Shown here one piece after another: positions 8,442 through 16,033 of a stretch of 64,000 nucleotides of DNA (the first letter of the stretch is position 1; each line of letters starts with the position of its first letter). Source of the stretch: Microbispora siamensis (GTDB lineage: Bacteria > Actinomycetota > Actinomycetes > Streptosporangiales > Streptosporangiaceae); contig NZ_BOOF01000033.1 in NCBI RefSeq assembly GCF_016863095.1, positions 93,605 through 157,604 on the forward strand, read 5' to 3'. Position numbers and translations under genes: made by a program. The notes beneath the pieces were generated by a model that was not told the DNA's origin, did not search any database, and saw only the letters and a program-made list of their open reading frames with translations.

Positions 8442-8493
8442 ATAACCGGGGCGGCGCACCGCATAGTATGGCCATAACCGGGGCGGCGCACCG
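8442..8493. repeat. Two 20-bp direct repeats in TetR/SnoaL intergenic region
   Basis: The exact 20-mer ATAACCGGGGCGGCGCACCG occurs at 8442-8461 and 8474-8493, separated by 12 bp, so the period is 32 bp. The repeats lie directly upstream of the TetR start codon. They could be iterated operator half-sites on the same face of the helix (about three turns) or a recent local duplication. Confidence 0.85.
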
Positions 8494-8551
8494 ATTGCAG
8501 CTCGCGCCGCTCGTCATGACCAGAAGCGCCGGCCACGAGGAGACCACGCCG

Positions 8552-8962
8552 ATGACCACACGCGAGAACGCGGCCGCCCAGGTGAAGCAGGTGCAGGTGG
8601 AGTTGGTGCGGCGGATGCAGGAGTGCTTCAACAGCCGGCGATTCGACCAGGCCGCCGACCTGCACACCCCGGACTTCTTCAGCCATCCGCTCGGCGTCCC
8701 GGGGTTCGAGGCGGGCAAAGCCGCCTGGCGCGCGCTCGTCGCCCGGTTCCCCGACGTACGTGTCGTCGCGCAGGACATCCTGGTCGACGGCGACAAGGCC
8801 GCCGTACGCTCGACCGTCGAGGGGATCACGGGCCCGGACGGCGACGTGCGGCCCATGCTGTTCGAGATCTTCCGCATCGACGACGGCCGGTTCGCCGAGA
8901 TGTGGGGGGCCGGCACGGGATTCCCGCCCGCGGCCAGCCCCGAGGACGTGGCCGCCGGGTGA
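8552..8962 (+). CDS. SnoaL-like / NTF2-fold ester cyclase family protein
   Basis: 136-residue protein of the SnoaL/NTF2 superfamily: VELVRRMQECFNSRRFDQAADLHTPDFFSH at the N-terminus, AWRALVARFPDVRVVAQDILVDGDKAAVRSTVEG in the middle, and LFEIFRIDDGRFAEMWGAG at the end. Members are cyclases, isomerases or detoxification enzymes; the substrate cannot be assigned. ATG 8552 has GAGGAG 9 nt upstream; ATG 8516 is an in-frame alternative. Divergent from the TetR gene, which probably controls it. Confidence 0.8.
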   Translation: MTTRENAAAQVKQVQVELVRRMQECFNSRRFDQAADLHTPDFFSHPLGVPGFEAGKAAWRALVARFPDVRVVAQDILVDGDKAAVRSTVEGITGPDGDVRPMLFEIFRIDDGRFAEMWGAGTGFPPAASPEDVAAG

Positions 8963-8988
8963 GCCGCGGGCGCCTGTGCCGGCAGGCG

Positions 8989-10119
8989 TCAGAGTGGGAT
9001 CCACTCGGTGGCGACGGTGACCTCGTCCAGCAGTGACGGGATCGGCTCGACCCCGATGCCCGGGCCGGTGGGCACGGTCAGATGCCCGTCCTCGAGCTCG
9101 AAGGGCGGGGTGATGTCGGTGCTGTAGTAGCGGCGGGAGCCGGAGGTGTCACCCGGCAGGGTGAAGCCGGGCAGCGCGGCCAGCGCGACGTTGGCCGCCC
9201 TGCCGATCCCGGTCTCCAGCATGCCGCCGCACCAGACCGTGACGCCGTGGGCGCGGCACAGGTCGTGGATGCGCCGGGCTTCGAGGTAGCCGCCGACCCG
9301 GCCGGGCTTGATGTTGACGACCGAGCAGGCGCCGAGGGAGATGGCCGCCGCCGCGTGGTCGGCGGACTCGATCGACTCGTCCAGGCACACGGGGGTGCTG
9401 ATCGAGGCGGCCAGCCGGGCGTGCTGGACCATGTCGTCGTCGGCCAGCGGCTGCTCGATGAGCAGCAGGCCGAACTCGTCCAGCCGCGCCAGGTGCGGGG
9501 CGTCGGCAAGGGTGTAGGCGGCGTTCGCGTCGACCTGCAGCGGCAGCTCGGGCCCGAAGCGCTCGCGCACGGCCCGTACGGGCTCCAGGTCCCAGCCGGG
9601 CTGGATCTTGAGCTTGATACGGACGTAGCCCTCGTCCAGGTAGCCGGCGACGGCGTCGAGCAGTTCGGGGACGGAGTTCATGATGCCGACCGAGACCCCG
9701 GCGGCCACCCGGCTCCTCGTGGCGCCGAGGAAGTCGGCGAACGACTGCCCGGCGGCACGCAGGTGCGCGTCCAGCACGGCCGTCTCCAGCGCCGCCTTCG
9801 CCATGCGGTGCCCCTTGACCGGGCGCAGCGCCTCGTTCACGGCGTACGGCCCGGGCCGCGCGGGCAGCGCGGGGATCAGGAACCGGCGCAGCACGTCGGC
9901 CGCGCCTTCGGCGTACTCGGAGGAGTAGAGCGGCTGGGACATCGCCACGCACTCGCCCCAGCCCTCGGCGTCGGGCGTGACGACGCGCAGCAGCAGCACG
10001 TCACGCCGTGTCTCGGTGCCGAAGGACGTGCGGAACGGCGCGACCAGCGGCATCGCGATCCGCCGCAGCTCGATACCGGTGATTTTCATGCCCGTGGTTT
10101 TCATGCCCGTGGTTTTCAT
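8989..10119 (-). CDS. N-succinylamino acid racemase / o-succinylbenzoate synthase (menC-type, enolase superfamily)
   Basis: 376-residue muconate-lactonising-subgroup enolase. Catalytic residues are all visible: K169-L-K171 in RIKLKIQ, metal ligands D197 (QVDANAAY), E222 (LIEQP) and D247 (CLDES), and K271 (VNIKPGRVGG). Length and pattern fit the NSAR/OSBS family (Amycolatopsis NSAR type), whose members racemise N-succinylamino acids and may also make o-succinylbenzoate. The operon context with a GNAT acyltransferase and an M20 deacylase argues for the racemase role; a MenC role cannot be excluded, since menB, menD and menF are nearby. The start overlaps the upstream stop (ATGA). The first 15 codons contain three MK(T/I)TG repeats, so ATG 10104 or 10089 could also serve. 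Confidence 0.88.
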   Translation of the reverse strand: MKTTGMKTTGMKITGIELRRIAMPLVAPFRTSFGTETRRDVLLLRVVTPDAEGWGECVAMSQPLYSSEYAEGAADVLRRFLIPALPARPGPYAVNEALRPVKGHRMAKAALETAVLDAHLRAAGQSFADFLGATRSRVAAGVSVGIMNSVPELLDAVAGYLDEGYVRIKLKIQPGWDLEPVRAVRERFGPELPLQVDANAAYTLADAPHLARLDEFGLLLIEQPLADDDMVQHARLAASISTPVCLDESIESADHAAAAISLGACSVVNIKPGRVGGYLEARRIHDLCRAHGVTVWCGGMLETGIGRAANVALAALPGFTLPGDTSGSRRYYSTDITPPFELEDGHLTVPTGPGIGVEPIPSLLDEVTVATEWIPL

Positions 10120-10943
10120 GACAGTGCGCGGCCGTCGCCGCCTCTCCCTTCGTCGCGGGCGCCCCGGCGGACGACGTAGCAGGACTTGTCGTGAAATCCG
10201 GTGACCCGCGCGCCCTCGCGAAGCAGGTCGCCGAGCACCTCGCGCAGGGCCAGCCGCCAGGCCCTGGCCGCGGCCGGATCCGTCACGCGCAGGGTCTCGA
10301 TGTCCGCGGGCACGGCCACCAGCACGGTCTCGGCGTCGGTGTGGCCCCGTACGGGCCGGCCGCCGTCGTCGTCCAGCCCGGTGGCCGCGTCCGGCGGGAT
10401 CTCCACCGGGGACGGCTCACCCCGTACGGCGGCGAGGACGTGCGGCGAGGTCAGGGGCCAGACGGCGAGCACCCGGTCGGACTCGTCCCCGGCGTTGATC
10501 GCGTCGCCCATGGTGCCGTAGAAGGCCGGCAGGTACTCTTCGGGCCGCGCGCCGAGCTTGGCGAGGTTGAAGTGGGCGTTGCGGCGCACCAGCGGATCGT
10601 ACGTCCAGGTGATCGTCTCCAGGCCCCGGTCGAGCGCCCACTCCCGCTGGTGCAGCTTCAGCGCGAAGCCGACGCGCTGCCCGGCGAGAGTCCCGGTGAC
10701 GTGGGAGTGCAGCGCCCGCCGCGGCGGGGCCGCGACGAACCCGACCGACGCACCGACCAGCCGGTCGTGCCGGAAGGCCCCGGCGACGTAGTTGCCGGCG
10801 TGCGAGAGCGCCCGCATCATCTCCACCGTGACCGGCTCGCCTCCGGGGTCCGGCCGCCAGATGCCGCCGAACAGGCGCCAGACGTCCTCGAACTCCTCGA
10901 TGGTGTGCAATTCACGCAGCCGCAGGTCGCCGAGACCGCTCAT
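10116..10943 (-). CDS. GNAT superfamily acyltransferase (COG3375 type)
   Basis: 275-residue protein: LRELHTIEEFEDVWRLFGGIW, then GNYVAGAFRHDRLVGASVGF and the acyl-CoA binding stretch LHSHVTGTLAGQRVGFALKLHQREWALDRG, followed by ITWTYDPLVRRNAHFNLAKLGA. This is the predicted GNAT family that accompanies NSAR-type racemases; in Geobacillus kaustophilus the equivalent enzyme N-succinylates D-amino acids. It overlaps both neighbours by 4 nt (ATGA junctions), so it is translationally coupled within the operon. Substrate specificity is inferred from context, not visible in the sequence. Confidence 0.87.
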   Translation of the reverse strand: MSGLGDLRLRELHTIEEFEDVWRLFGGIWRPDPGGEPVTVEMMRALSHAGNYVAGAFRHDRLVGASVGFVAAPPRRALHSHVTGTLAGQRVGFALKLHQREWALDRGLETITWTYDPLVRRNAHFNLAKLGARPEEYLPAFYGTMGDAINAGDESDRVLAVWPLTSPHVLAAVRGEPSPVEIPPDAATGLDDDGGRPVRGHTDAETVLVAVPADIETLRVTDPAAARAWRLALREVLGDLLREGARVTGFHDKSCYVVRRGARDEGRGGDGRALS

Positions 10944-12031
10944 CGCCGCACCGCCTCGACCAGGCCCGCCAGCAGCGCCGCGCGGCCCGGCATCTCGGCC
11001 ACGACCACGTGCTCGTCGTCGGCGTGCGCGCCGCCGCCGACCGCGCCGAGACCGTCAAGGGTGGGGCAGCCCACCCCGGCGGTGAGGTTGCCGTCCGACG
11101 CGCCGCCGACGGCGGCGCCCGTCAGGGGAGGGAGCCCGAGTTCGGCGGCGACCCGCTTGGCGAGCGCGAACAGGCCCGCCGACGAGGCCGGTTCGAGCGG
11201 CGGGCGGTTCGGGCCGCCGAGAACCTCCAGGCGGGTTCCGGGCGTCCGGGGTGACAGCGCCCGCATCAGCGCGTCCACCCGGAGCTGGGCCGCGACCGTG
11301 GGCACGCGTACGTCGACGGCCAGGCGGGCCAACGCCGGCACGGTGTTCATGATGGTGCCGCCGGACAGCAGCGTGGGCGTGACCGTCGTGCCGTCCGTGC
11401 CGTCGGTGGCCGCCATCGCGGCGACGGCGAGGATCTGGTGGGCGAGCTCGACTCCGGCGTTGGCTCCCTTGCCTGGGTCGAGGCCCGCGTGGGCGGCCCG
11501 GCCGTGCACCACGACCTCGTACGCCGAGATGCCCTTGCGCGCGGTCTTCAGCGCGCCGCCCTCGGCGCTCGCCTCCAGCACGAAGGCGGCGGCGCAGCCG
11601 CGCGCCGTCTCCTCGACCAGGGCGCGGGAGGACGGCGAGCCGACCTCCTCGTCGCCGGTGACCAGCACGCACACGCCGTCCGGGGAGGGCAGCGCGGCCA
11701 GCGCGTGGAACATCTGCACCAGTCCGGCCTTCATGTCGAACACCCCGGGCCCCCGGGCGATCCCGCCGCTGACCGACCAGGGCCGCGTACGCAGGGAGCC
11801 GATCGGCCAGACCGTGTCGTGGTGACCGAGCAGCAGCACGCGCGGCTCGCCGAAGCTCCACCGCAGGTGCGTCACCCCGTCGACCACGATCGTCTCGGGA
11901 GGCACGCCGAGCAGGCGGCGTCCCTGGGCGGCGACCACGGCCGCGCTGCGGGCCACCGCCTCGTGGTCGGCCGAGAACGACTCGCAGCGGACGAGCTCCT
12001 CCAGGTCCGCGAGCATGTCAGTCGCGTTCAC
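10940..12031 (-). CDS. M20 family metallopeptidase (N-acyl-amino acid deacylase type)
   Basis: 363-residue zinc-dependent peptidase/deacylase. Motifs: LLLGHHDTVWP (first metal ligand), GPGVFDMKAGL (bridging Asp), TGDEEVGSPSS (catalytic Glu and metal Glu), and the C-terminal GGASDGN and GGAHADDEHV (metal His). It resembles carboxypeptidase G2/ArgE-like enzymes. In the NSAR operon setting the expected reaction is hydrolysis of N-succinyl-L-amino acids, which pulls the racemase equilibrium forward. It overlaps the dipeptidase upstream and the GNAT gene downstream by 4 nt each. Confidence 0.9.
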   Translation of the reverse strand: MNATDMLADLEELVRCESFSADHEAVARSAAVVAAQGRRLLGVPPETIVVDGVTHLRWSFGEPRVLLLGHHDTVWPIGSLRTRPWSVSGGIARGPGVFDMKAGLVQMFHALAALPSPDGVCVLVTGDEEVGSPSSRALVEETARGCAAAFVLEASAEGGALKTARKGISAYEVVVHGRAAHAGLDPGKGANAGVELAHQILAVAAMAATDGTDGTTVTPTLLSGGTIMNTVPALARLAVDVRVPTVAAQLRVDALMRALSPRTPGTRLEVLGGPNRPPLEPASSAGLFALAKRVAAELGLPPLTGAAVGGASDGNLTAGVGCPTLDGLGAVGGGAHADDEHVVVAEMPGRAALLAGLVEAVRR

Positions 12032-13077
12032 CGCGGCCTGCCCAGCTCGGCGCGGAACAGCCGCCGCACGTTGCCGCCGAGGATCTTCACGATGTCGTCG
12101 CCGGGCAGACCCCGCCGCAGCAGGGCCTCGGTGACCAGGGGCAGCCCGCGTGGCCCGTCCAGGCCGGGCAGGGCGGCGCCGGGGTCGATCCCGTCGAAGC
12201 CGAAGTCCTCACAGCACGGGGGAGTGACGTCGTGCAGCACCTCGCGGACGAAGTCCGGCCCCAGTCCCACGTGGTCGATCCCGGCGACCTCCGCGACGTG
12301 CTCGATGTGGTCCACCAGCCGGTCCACCGTGTAGCCGGCCGGATCCTCGGCGAGGAAGACGGGGAAGAAGTTGACGCAGACGACCCCGCCGGTCGCGGCG
12401 ACGCTCCGGATCTGGTCGTCGGTGAGGTTGCGGTGGTGGTCGCGCAGGGCACGGGCGGCCGAATGCGTCGCCATCACCGGGCGGGAGGCCAGCTCCAGCA
12501 CGTGCTCGACCCCGCGCGCGCCCAGGTGGGAGACGTCGAAGATCATGCCGAGCCGCTCCATCTCGCCTACGGCCGCCACTCCGGCGTGGGTCAGCCGGCC
12601 GCCGGTGGCGTCCTCGCCGCTGCCGTCCGCCAGCGGCGTGCGCCCCCAGTGGGCGATCGAGGCGACCCGCACGCCGAGCCGGTGCAGGGTGGGCAGCAGT
12701 TCGACGGAGGAGTCCAGGCCGGGCATGCTCTCCATCGCCAGGACCAGGGCGATGACGCCGTCGTCGAGCGCCCGGTCGACCTGCGCGCCGTCCAGACACA
12801 GCCGTACGGCGTCCGCGTTGCCCTCGGCCAGCGTGTGCGCGCACTCGATCATGCGCAGGGTCTGGCGCAGCGCGCCCTCCGGGCGGTAGCGGTCGTCCAC
12901 GAAGACCGGCAGCACCTGGAGGTCCACTCCGCCGTCCTGCAACTGGGGCAGCCACCGTTCGCGGAAGAACTCCGCCCACCGGGCCGGCGGGCGTTCGGCG
13001 ACCGCCATCAGCAGGTCGTTGTGGGTGTCCGCGACGACCGCGCGATGGTGGAGGTGGGAGGGGAGTTCGACTGACAC
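12028..13077 (-). CDS. M19 family membrane-dipeptidase-like protein
   Basis: 349-residue renal-dipeptidase family enzyme and first gene of a four-gene operon. Seen: VVADTHNDLLMAV (zinc-binding H-x-D-type motif, here DTHND), ALVLAMESMPGL (bridging Glu), FDVSHLGARGVEHVLEL and ATHSAARAL (zinc His residues), HVGLGPDF and a C-terminal GGNVRRLFR. The family hydrolyses dipeptides, including those with a C-terminal D-residue such as peptidoglycan-derived L-D dipeptides. No signal peptide is evident. GTG 13077 is the start. It could release D-amino acids for the downstream acyltransferase, racemase and deacylase (inference). Confidence 0.9.
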   Translation of the reverse strand: MSVELPSHLHHRAVVADTHNDLLMAVAERPPARWAEFFRERWLPQLQDGGVDLQVLPVFVDDRYRPEGALRQTLRMIECAHTLAEGNADAVRLCLDGAQVDRALDDGVIALVLAMESMPGLDSSVELLPTLHRLGVRVASIAHWGRTPLADGSGEDATGGRLTHAGVAAVGEMERLGMIFDVSHLGARGVEHVLELASRPVMATHSAARALRDHHRNLTDDQIRSVAATGGVVCVNFFPVFLAEDPAGYTVDRLVDHIEHVAEVAGIDHVGLGPDFVREVLHDVTPPCCEDFGFDGIDPGAALPGLDGPRGLPLVTEALLRRGLPGDDIVKILGGNVRRLFRAELGRPR

Positions 13078-13209
13078 CCCGCTGACGGTACGGCAGGGAG
13101 GGAGCGGGGCAATTCATCCGCTCTTACCAAAGAACGGCGCAATCTTCGTCCATCCGTCCAAAGACCTCACATTACTTTGTAAAGGCGGGCCGCTGAATAA
13201 GCTGATCCC

Positions 13210-13830
13210 GTGGCAGCGCCGTACCGGACGATCAGGGACATCGTCGAGCACGAAATCGAGATCCGCCGTTCGCGCTTCATCTGCGCGCTCGCCCCCGCGG
13301 CCACGGAGGAGGCCGCGCGCGGGTTCGTCGCCGAGCGCAGGCGGCTCTACGCCGACGCGACCCACAACTGCTCGGCGTACGTCGTCGGCGAAGGCGTGCG
13401 CAGGGCGGACGACGACGGGGAGCCGGGCGGCACGGCCGGCACGCCGATGCTGGAGATGCTCACCCGGCGCGGCTTCGCCGACGTGGCCGCCGTCGTCACC
13501 CGTTACTTCGGCGGGGTGCTACTGGGCGCGGGCGGCCTCGCCCGGGCGTACGGCGGCGCGGTGGGGGAGACGCTCGACCGGGCGGAGGTGGTCGAGATGG
13601 TCCCCGCGGCGGTCGTGACCGTGTCGGTCGGCCACGCGCAGGCCGGGAGGCTGGAAAGCGACCTGCGCGCCTCGCCGTACGCGCTGCGCGGTGTGGACTA
13701 CGGCGCGCGGGTCGCCTTCGAGGTGGCGGTGGCCGAGGACCGGCTGCCCGTCTTCGAGGAGTGGATCGCGGCGGTCACCGCCGGGCGGGCCCGGACGGCG
13801 CTCGGCGGCACCGTCCACCTCGCCCGCTGA
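13210..13830 (+). CDS. YigZ/IMPACT (UPF0029) family protein
   Basis: 206-residue protein with the UPF0029 N-terminal domain: YRTIRDIVEHEIEIRRSRFIC, HNCSAYVVGEG, DDDGEPGGTAGTPMLEML and VVTRYFGGVLLGAGGLARAYGGAV, which is the family signature; a DUF1949-like ferredoxin-fold follows. Relatives include E. coli YigZ and yeast YIH1/IMPACT, linked to translation/Gcn2 control in eukaryotes; the bacterial role is unclear. GTG 13210 is the only start consistent with the conserved N-terminus. The 132-bp divergent gap to the dipeptidase operon probably holds both promoters. It is the last core-looking gene before the island at 13.8-18.8 kb. Confidence 0.9.
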   Translation: MAAPYRTIRDIVEHEIEIRRSRFICALAPAATEEAARGFVAERRRLYADATHNCSAYVVGEGVRRADDDGEPGGTAGTPMLEMLTRRGFADVAAVVTRYFGGVLLGAGGLARAYGGAVGETLDRAEVVEMVPAAVVTVSVGHAQAGRLESDLRASPYALRGVDYGARVAFEVAVAEDRLPVFEEWIAAVTAGRARTALGGTVHLAR

Positions 13831-13837
13831 CGCGGGG

Positions 13838-13859
13838 CCACTGGCCGTTCGGTTGCTGC
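13838..13859. repeat. 22-bp direct repeat, left copy of island boundary
   Basis: 22 bp beginning CCACTGGCCGTTC and ending GGTTGCTGC, identical to 18797-18818. The two copies are 4959 bp apart and bracket the Tn3/IS/XRE-containing segment. It starts 8 bp after the yigZ stop codon. Confidence 0.8.
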
Positions 13860-13885
13860 GTTGAGGAGCCGTCGGGGGCTCGCGC

Positions 13886-13903
13886 TGACGCCACTGGCCG
13901 TTC
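13886..13903. repeat. Partial third copy of the boundary repeat
   Basis: TGACGCCACTGGCCGTTC (18 bp) is identical to 18792-18809, so this copy shares the left part of the right boundary repeat plus five bases upstream of it, then diverges. It lies 53 bp from the left copy. Confidence 0.75.
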
Positions 13904-13994
13904 CGATGCGGGCGAGGACGGCGACCGGTAATGGTCTGTACCGCTTTGATCGCTTCGGGTTGGCTACTTGTGGACCAGTCATGCTTTGCGGCGT

Positions 13995-14291
13995 ATGCCG
14001 GTGGAGTTTCTCACTGATGATGAGGCGGCTGCGTACGGGCGGTTCGCGGGGCCGCCGTCGCAGGCCGATCTGGAGCGGTGTTCTTCCGTCGGTCCGGTCG
14101 TGGTGTTCCTGCTTTATATGCAGGAGCCGCGATCGATACCGATGTGGGATCTGCCTTTGGGTATCATTTACGAGTTTGCGAGCTTGCGCCACGTAGTTCA
14201 TACGGGAGGGCAAATGACTTGCACGACGGCGTGGGTGAGCGGAGCCGAGCCGGGCCGCAATTCTGTTTTCTCTGTCCTCGCGAGGATGTGA
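13995..14291 (+). pseudogene. Tn3 family transposase N-terminal fragment
   Basis: From ATG 13995 the frame reads MPVEFLTDDEAAAYGRFAGP and continues PSQADLER. This matches the start of the DUF4158 domain that opens Tn3-family transposases in actinomycetes. After about residue 29 the similarity ends (SSVGPVVVFLLYMQEPR...) and the frame stops at 14291, against roughly 1000 residues for an intact transposase. It is a truncated remnant with no catalytic part. The same frame contains a well-spaced ribosome-binding site (GGGAGGG) before ATG 14214, whose 25-codon tail overlaps the next gene's start as GTGA. Confidence 0.7.
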
Positions 14292-14827
14292 GTCGCGTGG
14301 CGAGCAGGCTCAGGGAATTACGCCGGGCGTGCGAGGCCAGGGCGCGGCAGTTGCCGTTGCCTTCGCCGTTTGACGTGCGGCGACTGTGCGCGGTGGTGGC
14401 CGAGCAGCGCGGGCGGCCCATCCATCTGCGGCCGCTGACCGGCGGAGCGGGCGTGTATGGCCTGTGGGTGGCGACCGAGGTGGCCGACCTGATCTTCTAC
14501 GAGCAGGCGACCACGACGCCGCACCAGGAGCACATCATCCTGCACGAGCTGTGCCACATCCTGTGCGACCACTACCCGGCTCCGGACTCGGCGGCCGAGG
14601 ACACCCGGTGGCTGCTGCCGGACCTGGATCCGGAGATGGTGCGCAGGGTCCTGGAGCGCGCGGGCTATTCGGCGGTGGAGGAGCAGGAGGCGGAGCTGCT
14701 CGCCTCGCTCATCTGGCAGCGGGCCCGGGCCGAGCCGATGACCCCGGGGCAGGGCGGGACGATATCCGACCGGCTGCAGGCCGCGCTGGAGTGGTCCGAG
14801 GGGCCCTCAGGCCCGGCGGCGCGATAG
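14288..14827 (+). CDS. ImmA/IrrE-like (ParH-like) zinc metallopeptidase domain protein
   Basis: 179-residue protein with an HExxH zinc motif: IILHELCHILCDHYP around residue 83, followed by a downstream acidic region with VEEQEAELLASLIWQRAR that can supply the third ligand. Proteins of this type occur in actinomycetes beside an XRE regulator and a MAB_1171c-type membrane protein, and are often labelled toxin-component-like or ParH-like. ImmA/IrrE peptidases typically cleave a partner repressor. GTG 14288 overlaps the stop of the preceding small frame (GTGA); GTG 14297, with GAGGA 10 nt upstream, is an alternative. The membrane-protein gene follows after 3 nt. Confidence 0.75.
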   Translation: MSRVASRLRELRRACEARARQLPLPSPFDVRRLCAVVAEQRGRPIHLRPLTGGAGVYGLWVATEVADLIFYEQATTTPHQEHIILHELCHILCDHYPAPDSAAEDTRWLLPDLDPEMVRRVLERAGYSAVEEQEAELLASLIWQRARAEPMTPGQGGTISDRLQAALEWSEGPSGPAAR

Positions 14828-14830
14828 CGC

Positions 14831-16009
14831 ATGAGTGCGTGGCTGCGCCTGTACGGGCCCACCACCTTGACCTGGGGTTTCCTGGCGTGGCGGATCTTCT
14901 CCACGCGACGGCTGTCGCGCGATCCGATGCGTATCGCGGTTCTGCTCGCGCTGAGCGGGCTCGCCGTCTCCCAGACCGTGAACACACCGGTGGCCTACGA
15001 ATGGATCGGGCGGTTCACCAGCGTGCCCAACCTCGCCCGGCTGCTCTGCCACGCCAGCATGCTGCTGGTGATCGGGGCGCTGCAGGCGTTCCTGTTCCAT
15101 ATGACCTACCCGCCGGCGCAGGCGCGGGCCCGGGCGGTGCGCACCGTGGGGTGGCTGGCCGGCGCGGTGGCGGCGATGACCGTCTTCTTCGTCCTCGCCC
15201 CCACTCCGGTCAACGACGTACGCTTCGCCAGCCGCTACGCAGACACGCCCTGGGTCCTCGAATACTGGTTGGTCTACCTGGCCTGTATGGCCCCGGCCAG
15301 CTTCCGGTGGGTGCGGCTGGGCTGGCGCTACTCCAACCTGGCGAACGGCCCGGCTCTGCGCTGGGGAGTCCGCCTCGCGGTCATCGGCACGGTGGACGCG
15401 CTCGCCTACCACGTGCACCGGATGCTGTTCTTCGTGCAGCACAGGTTCGACCTGCCCTACCTGGGGCCCGGCCCGCGCGCACTCGTGGAGATGTTCCTGC
15501 CGCCGCTCGCGCACGTCCTCATCGTGGCGGGCTTCACCATGCCGGTGTGGGGACCGCGGATGCCCCACATGGTGGCCTGGTTGCGGCAGTATCGCGTCTA
15601 CCACGGGCTCGGGCCGCTGTGGCTGGCGCTGTACCGGGCGGCGCCGCAGATCGCGCTGGCACCGCCGACGTCCCGGCTGGTCGAGCTGCTGTGGCCGCGC
15701 GACCTCGGGCTGCGCCTGTACCGGCGGGTCGTCGAGATCCGTGACGGCCGGCTGGCCCTGCTGCCCTACCTCGACGTCGATGCGGCCGCAGCAGCGTACG
15801 GCCGGGCCGCCGCGACCGGCGTGTCCGGCCGCAAGCTGGACGCGCTGGCCGAGGCGGCCCTGCTGAGCGCCGCGCTGCGGGCCAAGGCGGGCGGCGCCGA
15901 CCCGGTGGGTTCGTGGGCGCCGCCCTTGGTTCCAGGTGGCGGCGATCTCGACAGCGACATCGCCTTCCTCGAGGATGTCGCCCGAGCCTTCCGCCGCCAG
16001 CCGTGCTGA
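14831..16009 (+). CDS. MAB_1171c family putative transporter (multi-TM protein)
   Basis: 392-residue integral membrane protein. About seven hydrophobic segments lie in the first 240 residues: an N-terminal TTLTWGFLAWRIF helix, IAVLLALSGLAVSQTV, LLVIGALQAFLF, VGWLAGAVAAMTVFFVLA, YWLVYLACMAPASF, LAVIGTVDALAYHV and LAHVLIVAGFTMPVW. A soluble C-terminal half follows (RDLGLRLYRRVVEIRDGRLALLPY...). This matches the MAB_1171c-like group found next to ParH-like/ImmA genes. Transport has not been shown for the family. It starts 3 nt after the peptidase gene and is certainly co-transcribed with it. The decayed IS element begins only 24 nt after its stop. Confidence 0.78.
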   Translation: MSAWLRLYGPTTLTWGFLAWRIFSTRRLSRDPMRIAVLLALSGLAVSQTVNTPVAYEWIGRFTSVPNLARLLCHASMLLVIGALQAFLFHMTYPPAQARARAVRTVGWLAGAVAAMTVFFVLAPTPVNDVRFASRYADTPWVLEYWLVYLACMAPASFRWVRLGWRYSNLANGPALRWGVRLAVIGTVDALAYHVHRMLFFVQHRFDLPYLGPGPRALVEMFLPPLAHVLIVAGFTMPVWGPRMPHMVAWLRQYRVYHGLGPLWLALYRAAPQIALAPPTSRLVELLWPRDLGLRLYRRVVEIRDGRLALLPYLDVDAAAAAYGRAAATGVSGRKLDALAEAALLSAALRAKAGGADPVGSWAPPLVPGGGDLDSDIAFLEDVARAFRRQPC

Positions 16010-16033
16010 CTGGCCGGACTAGTACGGGACTGG

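Noticed and set aside
8989..10119. Naming the enolase simply as menC of the menaquinone pathway
   Set aside because: Family membership allows it, but the overlapping GNAT and M20 genes fit the N-succinylamino-acid racemase pathway better, so no menC symbol was assigned.
13172..13182. TTAC-TTT-GTAA palindrome between the dipeptidase operon and yigZ
   Set aside because: Only 4-bp arms; too short to claim as an operator.
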